A DNA stretch of 20,235 bases, taken from NCBI GenBank assembly GCA_023430945.1, contig JAEYYE010000348.1, forward strand, positions 1 to 20,235, given 5' to 3'. The notes under the pieces were generated by a model. It made no database searches and was not told the origin of the DNA. It saw nothing but the letters and a program-made list of their open reading frames with translations. Numbering within the stretch: position 1 is the stretch's first letter; every line of letters begins with the position of its first letter. Below are positions 15,260-20,235 of this stretch, piece by piece. Both the position numbers and the translations under genes were made by a program. This DNA is from Bacteroidota bacterium (GTDB lineage: Bacteria > Bacteroidota > Bacteroidia > Flavobacteriales_F > PHOS-HE28).

Positions 15260-15547
15260 TCAGAATTTTTCCGCGCCGGGCGGGGGTGCGGCGGGCGGTG
15301 GTTTCGGTGTGGCGTGATCGCGCTCCACCGCGATCGTGCATTCGCCGATCAGGGCGGCCAGCGCGCCGATCGCGGCGAGCAACGGGGCCAGAACAGCTCC
15401 CACTACGCCGATCGTGAGGGGAAAGCTCATCACTTCCCGGCCATCCTTGTTCAATATGGTCACCTTGCGCACGTTGCCTTCGGCGATCAATTGCTTGATC
15501 TTGTTCAATAGTTCCTCTCCGGATACACGGAATGATTCCTTGTTCAT
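15260..15547 (-). CDS. DUF4342 domain protein
   Basis: A 95-residue protein. SGEELLNKIKQLIAEGNVRKVTI (9-31) and the segment VMSFPLTIGVVGAVLAPLLA onward to about residue 63 match my memory of the DUF4342 family: a helix, a two-strand segment and a hydrophobic Ala/Gly/Leu-rich stretch, closed by ECTIAVERD. The family has no known function. The hydrophobic stretch could be one membrane hairpin. The tail is proline-rich (TPKPPPAAPPPGAEKF). The gene starts 41 bases after the GT2 gene on the same strand and may be the last gene of that operon. A partial -7 word (TAATTTCA, 15565-15572) before it is too weak to assert. Confidence 0.78.
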   Translation of the reverse strand: MNKESFRVSGEELLNKIKQLIAEGNVRKVTILNKDGREVMSFPLTIGVVGAVLAPLLAAIGALAALIGECTIAVERDHATPKPPPAAPPPGAEKF

Positions 15548-15588
15548 TTCAATGGATGAAAGCCTGAAATTAATTCAACGCGGCCCGA

Positions 15589-16362
15589 TCAGTGAAAGAA
15601 CTGCATCACCTTGCTCCACAGCTTGCGGGTCACCAGTAACGGTGGCGCTTTCAAACCGTTCAAACCCCATGATCGGCGCACTTCGCGGTTGGCCTGAAGG
15701 ATCTGCCGGATGTTGCCGTTGCTCATGCCGCCGAGCCGGAATCGCACCAGGATCTCCGGCAGGTGCACCGTTGCGATCCTGTGCTTGTACAGGAAACGCA
15801 GCAGGATCTCGTAATCGGCACCGATCCGCAGATCCGTGTTGAAGATACCGAAGCGATCGTACGCGTTTTTCTTGATGAAGGTGGCCACATGCGGTGGCAT
15901 CCAGCCTTTGCTGAAGTTCGATCGATCGTATCCTTTGCCGCGCCAGGTGCGATGCACTTTGTTGATGTCGTGCTCATCCACCATGATGATGTCGCCGTAC
16001 ACCGCATCCGCCCCCGTTCGATCGAATTCACGCACCATTTTTCCGATCACGCCACGATCCATCAACAGATCGCCCGCGTTGAGAAAACCGATCACATCGC
16101 CGGTGGCCAGGCGCAGACCTTTGTTCATGGCATCGTAGATCCCGTTGTCCGGTTCGCTCACGAGCACCATTGTGGGACCGGGGGCAGGGCTGGAATTCAC
16201 GCGCTGCTCAAGATCGCGAAGGATCTCCACGGTACCATCGGTGCTCGCGCCATCGATCACGATCAACTCGATCCGATCATGATCCTGCGACAACGCACTT
16301 TCCAGCGTTTCCGCGATCACAGCGGCGGCATTGCGGCAAACAGTGATCAGCGTGACCTTCAT
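15589..16362 (-). CDS. Family 2 glycosyltransferase (colanic-acid WcaA/WcaE-like)
   Basis: A 257-residue GT-A fold enzyme that transfers a sugar from a nucleotide sugar during surface glycan assembly on the cytoplasmic face. Visible motifs: ITVCRNAAA at the N-terminus (nucleotide binding), IDGASTDGT at 36-44, SEPDNGIYDAMNKG at 69-82, and FLNAGD at 93-98, whose Asp98 takes the DXD metal position. ADYEILLRFL at 182-191 holds the ED-like catalytic-base region. The SEPDNGIYDAMNKG block is typical of the colanic-acid-type subgroup. An upstream in-frame TTG at 16380 would overlap the acetyltransferase gene; the ATG at 16362 aligns with the family and leaves a 10-base gap. Donor and acceptor sugars cannot be deduced. 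Confidence 0.9.
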   Translation of the reverse strand: MKVTLITVCRNAAAVIAETLESALSQDHDRIELIVIDGASTDGTVEILRDLEQRVNSSPAPGPTMVLVSEPDNGIYDAMNKGLRLATGDVIGFLNAGDLLMDRGVIGKMVREFDRTGADAVYGDIIMVDEHDINKVHRTWRGKGYDRSNFSKGWMPPHVATFIKKNAYDRFGIFNTDLRIGADYEILLRFLYKHRIATVHLPEILVRFRLGGMSNGNIRQILQANREVRRSWGLNGLKAPPLLVTRKLWSKVMQFFH

Positions 16363-16372
16363 GGCGATCGAC

Positions 16373-16933
16373 TCACTCAATGAAACGCCGCCGCAGCGGA
16401 CGCGCCGGATTGCCCTGGTAGATCATGTACGGATCGAGGTCCTTGGTGGCCACGCTTCCTACGGAAAGCACTGCGTGTGAACCCACACGCACGCCGAGCG
16501 TAACGATCGCCCCGGCACCGATCCAGCTGCCGTCCTCCAGCACCACGGGGCCGGTGAACGTGGGATAATCGATCTTCTTGTAATCGTGGCTTCCCTGAAT
16601 GATCATGGCACCCTGGCTGATCACCACATTGTTTCCGATCGTGAGCCGGTCCAGATTGTCGAGCCATGCGCGTTGACCGATCCAACTGTGATCACCGATC
16701 GAAAGTTTCCAAGGGAATTTGATGTTCACGCAAGGATGGATCACCACCCCACGACCCACCTGCGCGCCAAAAAGCCGGAGCAGATAAGGTTTTACGCGAC
16801 GGAATGGGAAGCAGGGATTCAGGAAGAACAGGGCATTTGTGAAATACCAGAGCGTACGCTTCATAAAGCCAGCACCGGGATCGAAGGTCTTCGAATTATC
16901 GAAGCGTGAAAGATCCACCGCCTTCTGTTCCAT
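16373..16933 (-). CDS. WcaF-like hexapeptide-repeat sugar O-acetyltransferase
   Basis: A 186-residue left-handed beta-helix protein. After an N-terminal helix (LWYFTNALFFLNPCFPF), hexapeptide-type turns follow in register: IGDHSWIGQRAWL, IGNNVVISQGAMI, GSWIGAGAIVTLGVRVG and SHAVLSVGSVATKDL. The active-site loop QGSHDYKK contains the likely catalytic His. The C-terminus GNPARPLRRR is the conserved end of this family. It probably adds acetyl from acetyl-CoA to a glycan repeat unit, as WcaF does in colanic acid. The frame extends eight codons upstream to 16957, but the ATG at 16933 shares a base with the stop of the preceding GT4 gene (TGATG), a classic coupled start, and is preferred. Confidence 0.88.
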   Translation of the reverse strand: MEQKAVDLSRFDNSKTFDPGAGFMKRTLWYFTNALFFLNPCFPFRRVKPYLLRLFGAQVGRGVVIHPCVNIKFPWKLSIGDHSWIGQRAWLDNLDRLTIGNNVVISQGAMIIQGSHDYKKIDYPTFTGPVVLEDGSWIGAGAIVTLGVRVGSHAVLSVGSVATKDLDPYMIYQGNPARPLRRRFIE

Positions 16934-18072
16934 CAGCTCCTGAACATTTCCAGACATTCCTTCACTGCGTTATTGCCGGCCAAATATCGCCGCGAGAAAG
17001 CAAATGAGCCGAGAACAAGCTGTTGAAATTCCCGATCATCCATATCTACCGCCTTTTGAAGGGCATCCGCGAAGCGATCGGGATCTTCCAGCGGCAGGTC
17101 CCAGCCGGCCTTATGGCCCTCCAGATGGCGCCATGGCGTACGATCGCTGATCAGCAACGGCCTTCCCACGGAAAGCGCCTCGAACATGGCATGCCCGAAA
17201 TTCTCACCAGTGCTCGGCATGTAGAGCATGTGCGATCCGGCGATCACGCGCATCACTTCCTCGTTGTCCAACTGACCGTGCAGCGTAACGGTAACATTCG
17301 GTGGCAGTGCGGCGATCGCCTTTTCACATAGCTGCCAGTAGACCTGATCGTAAACTGTCCCGTAGAGATCGAACATCACGTTCCCCTTCACGTTGCGAAG
17401 GCGTTCGATCGCGAAGAGCGTTCCTTTCTCCTCGGCGATGCGAGCTGGGCTGATCAGCTTCAATTCGCCTTGCACCTTGCGGATCGGGATCAAGGCCGAT
17501 CGCTGCTTTCGGGGCAGGTTCGGTACAAGGTGGATCTTAACCGATCGGCCGATCCATCGCTTGATATCATTCACTTCCTCCTGGTTCGTCGCCTGGAATT
17601 CAACACCCTTGAAACAACCGATCATCTTCATGATGAAAATGAAAAGGCGTTTCTTCAGCGGCCGTTGCGACATCGGACCTTTCGCCAGCATGCCACGCAC
17701 CGCCACGATCCTTCGTTGCTGCGATCCTCGCAGGATCCAGAGCGGAATGATCGTGGACCAGCGGGAAAAAAGTCCGTTGCAATAGACCACATCGTGATCG
17801 GCCGAAGCCAGCAGGTTGAACCAGTTGCGTAGTGTTCGCTTCTCTTTTGAAGCGTACCAGATCCGTTCACCATTCTCGCCAGCGATCCAGCCATCGGTGC
17901 GCACCTCTTCGCTCCGGTGATCGGCCATGTAATCGCGATCGCCGGTAACGATATGGAAGTCGATCCGATCGTGCAGATGCTCCACCATATTCACCATGCT
18001 ACGCACAGGTCCGCCGGCCTTGAAGAAAGGCTTGTACCAATCGATCAACACCAGCACTTGCGGCTTCTTCAT
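16933..18072 (-). CDS. Family 4 glycosyltransferase (GT-B fold)
   Basis: A 379-residue enzyme. The N-terminal Rossmann domain opens VLVLIDWYKPFFKAGGPVRSM, where the AGGPVRS loop is typical of GT4 acceptor-side loops. The C-terminal domain opens at KLISPARIAEEKGT and carries the EX7E pair Glu290/Glu298 in TGENFGHAMFEALSVGRPLL, which binds the nucleotide-sugar donor in retaining enzymes. The ATG at 18072 overlaps the stop of the upstream GT4 gene by ATGA (18069-18072) and is chosen over a longer frame to 18126. The PSTGENFGHA sequence is a subgroup often found in exopolysaccharide clusters. Its sugar specificity is unknown. Confidence 0.9.
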   Translation of the reverse strand: MKKPQVLVLIDWYKPFFKAGGPVRSMVNMVEHLHDRIDFHIVTGDRDYMADHRSEEVRTDGWIAGENGERIWYASKEKRTLRNWFNLLASADHDVVYCNGLFSRWSTIIPLWILRGSQQRRIVAVRGMLAKGPMSQRPLKKRLFIFIMKMIGCFKGVEFQATNQEEVNDIKRWIGRSVKIHLVPNLPRKQRSALIPIRKVQGELKLISPARIAEEKGTLFAIERLRNVKGNVMFDLYGTVYDQVYWQLCEKAIAALPPNVTVTLHGQLDNEEVMRVIAGSHMLYMPSTGENFGHAMFEALSVGRPLLISDRTPWRHLEGHKAGWDLPLEDPDRFADALQKAVDMDDREFQQLVLGSFAFSRRYLAGNNAVKECLEMFRS

Positions 18073-19154
18073 GGCCGATCGGAAATGAATTCCATGGCTG
18101 TTGCCGCCCATTTCCGCGGATCCCATTGCTGTGCGAGCGCGTGGCTTTTTCGGCCCATGGCGACAAGATCGACATCACTTAGGCGGATCAACTTGCGAAG
18201 TGTTCTCTTCAGATGATCTCTATCTCCAGCTTTGAATGAGAAGCCGTTCTCTCCGGGTCGAAGAAATTTCTCAGCAGCGCCAACAGCATCGCTCAGCAGC
18301 AGCGGCGATCCAGCGCAGGTGTGTTCATGCACCACCACGCCCCAAGGTTCGTAGGTGCTTGGTAGTATGAAAGCGCCAACCTGCGTCAACACGATCTCCA
18401 TTTCATGCGGCTGTTTGAAACCGAGATGCCGGATCCGTGGATGCGCGCCGCTTCTGGAATTCATCACCCGCTCGAAAAGTTCACCGGTCCCTGCGATCCA
18501 GAGTTCCCAGTCACCGGCACCATTCTCGTCGCATAATTCCGCGAATGCATCACACAGGTATTGATGTCCTTTTGTCGGGATATAGCGAGCCACGCAAAGC
18601 AGGCGATGGGGCCAAGCCGGATCCCTTTGCAGGTTCTGTTCACCGATCGGAAGGAACCGATCCGTATCCGCCGAATAGAAACCTTTTCTGATCCGATCGG
18701 ATCGAAGACCGAGTTTCCTCGCGTACTTCGCCTGGGCTTCGCCGGTCACCCAGGCGTGGGAGAATGCCGATCGGACATAGGAGCGGGCGATCGGCAGCGC
18801 GAGCAATTGCCGCAGATCACCACGCCATGCGGTGTCGCTGCAAAGCACGACCGGGAAACCTTGCGATCGGTACCTGCGGCAGATCTTCACATAACCTTTG
18901 TCCACCCACCCACTCGTGAAGATGATGTGAGGTGAGATCCGATCGACATGAGATGCAAGCGCGTCGTCGTTGCGATCCCGTTCCGTGATCTTGATCAGAT
19001 CATCTGTGAACGTGAAGGGAGCTTCGTTGTTAACAGGCCAGCGAACCAAGTGAACTTCAACGCTGTGATCGATGGCCAATTGGCGCAGGCAGGCGATAAG
19101 GTAAGGCGCGGCTTCGGTGTACAGGAAGAGAACGCGAGTGCGATCGGGCCGCAT
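18069..19154 (-). CDS. Family 4 glycosyltransferase (GT-B fold)
   Basis: A 361-residue enzyme starting MRPDRTRVLFLYTEAAPYL. The donor domain begins RLLCVARYIPTKGHQYL and contains the EX7E pair Glu269/Glu277 in STYEPWGVVVHEHTCAGSPLLLS, with the downstream GENGFSFKAGD loop typical of GT1/GT4 enzymes. The cytoplasmic enzyme probably adds one sugar to the same lipid-linked glycan as its neighbours. The frame extends to 19238, but that would overlap the upstream T9SS gene and adds unconserved sequence; the ATG at 19154 leaves a 46-base gap. A near-match -7 word (CATCTTTG, 19159-19166) ends only five bases before that ATG, so if used the mRNA would be almost leaderless; I do not rely on it. Confidence 0.88.
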   Translation of the reverse strand: MRPDRTRVLFLYTEAAPYLIACLRQLAIDHSVEVHLVRWPVNNEAPFTFTDDLIKITERDRNDDALASHVDRISPHIIFTSGWVDKGYVKICRRYRSQGFPVVLCSDTAWRGDLRQLLALPIARSYVRSAFSHAWVTGEAQAKYARKLGLRSDRIRKGFYSADTDRFLPIGEQNLQRDPAWPHRLLCVARYIPTKGHQYLCDAFAELCDENGAGDWELWIAGTGELFERVMNSRSGAHPRIRHLGFKQPHEMEIVLTQVGAFILPSTYEPWGVVVHEHTCAGSPLLLSDAVGAAEKFLRPGENGFSFKAGDRDHLKRTLRKLIRLSDVDLVAMGRKSHALAQQWDPRKWAATAMEFISDRP

Positions 19155-19200
19155 AGCGCAAAGATGCGGGAAGAGGGCGGGATGAATGGGGACAGGTGGA

Positions 19201-20235
19201 TCAGTGGATAATGAGAGGAAGGATCGACCTCGATCCATCTTCGTTCTCGATCCTTAAATGATACAAGCCTCGAGAGATCGAAGGAAGATCGAATTCTTCA
19301 CAGGCGTGGCAGTCCTGCTGCATGATCACTTTCCCACTTGGATCTGAAATTGCAATGGATCTGACGTGATCCATTTGTGAATTTGTTATGTTCAGAGTAC
19401 TGCCAGGTGAGGCTGGGTTGGGGTGGATCGAATAAGCGGAATTGGTATGGGTTGGGACGGAGACGGGATCTAGATATGGAATAACGTTCGAAGCTGTTGA
19501 TCCCACCGAATCAGTTTTAACCACATACATGGCTCGAATTCCAGGGCCATGACCTTCAGACCATCCCGCCATAACATATCCACCGTCAATGGTAGCTTTC
19601 ACAGAATTTCCTATAGCGGGAACACCGACTCCGTAATTATCCCCCCATTCAAACCACCCATCCTCATCAATCGCTGTAATGATCATATCATAGCTTCCAA
19701 GATTTAAAGTGTTGTAACCTGTCAAGATGTAACCAGACCCGTGATCTTGCTCAATAGCATTTGCTCCAGCATCAGCGGTGGCTGCACCTATATCTCGCTG
19801 CCATACCTCATCGCCTTCAGCTGTCACCTTCACAATACAAATCCGTTCGAATTCAGACAGACTCCTTGTCACACCGGCAGCGATGATCTCACCTGCTGCA
19901 TTTCCAGTGACTGAATTGAATCGATCATCTTGATCTCCACCAAAATATTTTCGCCAGAGCTCCTCACCTGCCAGATCCAAAGCAATGATCATGGCCTGCT
20001 TAGAGCCGTCCACCTCCTTCGAGCCTACCGCAATGATCTTCCCATCTAAGACTTTAACACCTTTTAATTCAGAAGAGCCAGCTATCGTATCGGCAAAGCT
20101 CCATTGTTCTGCTCCTTCTGCGCTTATGTTGATGACACGACCTCGACCGTCTATATAACCTCCTCCATAGCTCATACCAGCTGCGATAACGTTCTCACCA
20201 TCTGTAGTTATCGCATAGCAGAGATCCCACTCTTC
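19201..20235 (-). CDS. T9SS type A cargo with beta-propeller-like repeats (N-terminus beyond window)
   Basis: The frame remains open to the window end, giving 344 visible residues; the Met at 20175 is internal, because the 20 codons before it continue the repeat pattern (ITTDGENVIAAG). Several repeats of about 50 residues share the form G-x-I/Y-x-x-G-x-x-x-S ... D-x-x-I/V-x-K/A-x-D-x-x-G-x-x-x-W ... YG, seen at IIALDLAGEELWRKYFGG, IVKVTAEGDEVWQRDIG and IITAIDEDGWFEWGDNYG; these predict blades of a beta-propeller. The last ~78 residues are a sorting domain: YSIHPNPASPGSTLNI, ISRGLYHLRI and the closing ILPLIIH. The protein is therefore exported to the cell surface or medium. Base composition is nearer 48% GC, lower than the glycosyltransferases downstream. 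Ligand or activity is unknown. Confidence 0.85.
   Translation of the reverse strand, partial: EEWDLCYAITTDGENVIAAGMSYGGGYIDGRGRVINISAEGAEQWSFADTIAGSSELKGVKVLDGKIIAVGSKEVDGSKQAMIIALDLAGEELWRKYFGGDQDDRFNSVTGNAAGEIIAAGVTRSLSEFERICIVKVTAEGDEVWQRDIGAATADAGANAIEQDHGSGYILTGYNTLNLGSYDMIITAIDEDGWFEWGDNYGVGVPAIGNSVKATIDGGYVMAGWSEGHGPGIRAMYVVKTDSVGSTASNVIPYLDPVSVPTHTNSAYSIHPNPASPGSTLNITNSQMDHVRSIAISDPSGKVIMQQDCHACEEFDLPSISRGLYHLRIENEDGSRSILPLIIH

Noticed and set aside
19159..19166. CATCTTTG as a promoter for the GT4 gene
   Set aside because: It misses one fixed base and ends only five bases before the ATG, leaving essentially no leader; the gene is more simply read from the upstream T9SS transcript.
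1..20235. CRISPR array, tRNA/rRNA genes, insertion sequences or a defence system
   Set aside because: No regularly spaced repeats, cloverleaf or rRNA sequence, transposase or recombinase motifs, or nuclease/helicase genes were seen on either strand.

Overview
The window looks like a chromosomal segment of a fairly GC-rich (roughly 55-60% in most genes) member of the Bacteroidota, most likely a Flavobacteriales relative. Three things point there. Two secreted proteins end in type IX secretion (T9SS type A) sorting domains. Gene starts are repeatedly preceded by the Bacteroidota -7 promoter word TAnnTTTG. The neighbourhood TPR protein / phosphosulfolactate synthase-like protein / DUF368 is also one I associate from memory with flavobacteria. 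No rRNA, tRNA, CRISPR array, transposase or integrase was recognised, and no stretch over 300 bases lacks a gene.

Layout. (1) 1-3290, minus strand: a four-gene operon, TPR protein -> ComA-family phosphosulfolactate synthase -> single-domain rhodanese -> DUF368/PopT-type undecaprenyl-phosphate translocase, which is cut by the window start. (2) 3538-6149, plus strand: a GlmM-type phosphohexomutase and an IscS/NifS cysteine desulfurase, each with its own promoter word. (3) 6160-7325: a T9SS-secreted protein of unknown function flanked by two ~65-bp direct copies of the desulfurase 3' end, then a small extragenic element made of two hairpin units. (4) 7326-8550, minus: an orphan lipoprotein and an NADPH-dependent FMN reductase. 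(5) 8706-15169, minus: a periplasmic CpxP/Spy-like protein with a His-rich tail, and an efflux operon MarR -> membrane-fusion lipoprotein -> RND pump -> TolC. The efflux genes are joined by three consecutive 4-base ATGA overlaps. A 22-bp inverted repeat sits on the operon's promoter and is a good candidate MarR operator. (6) 15260-20235, minus: a surface-polysaccharide tail, comprising a T9SS beta-propeller-like protein (cut by the window end), two GT4 glycosyltransferases, a WcaF-like acetyltransferase, a GT2 glycosyltransferase and a small DUF4342 protein.

How the parts work together. The MarR/efflux block is a self-contained, probably self-regulated tripartite exporter with an envelope-stress or metal-binding periplasmic partner downstream. 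The glycosyltransferase block builds and acetylates an exopolysaccharide or O-antigen-like glycan on a polyprenyl carrier. GlmM supplies amino-sugar precursor and DUF368 recycles the carrier lipid, so much of the window serves the cell envelope. The most unusual signals are the desulfurase-end duplication around the T9SS gene, a very high density of the word GATC (highest in the two sorting-domain segments), and the operator-over-promoter arrangement with a TTG start at marR. No clearly new multi-gene defence or mobile system was identified.
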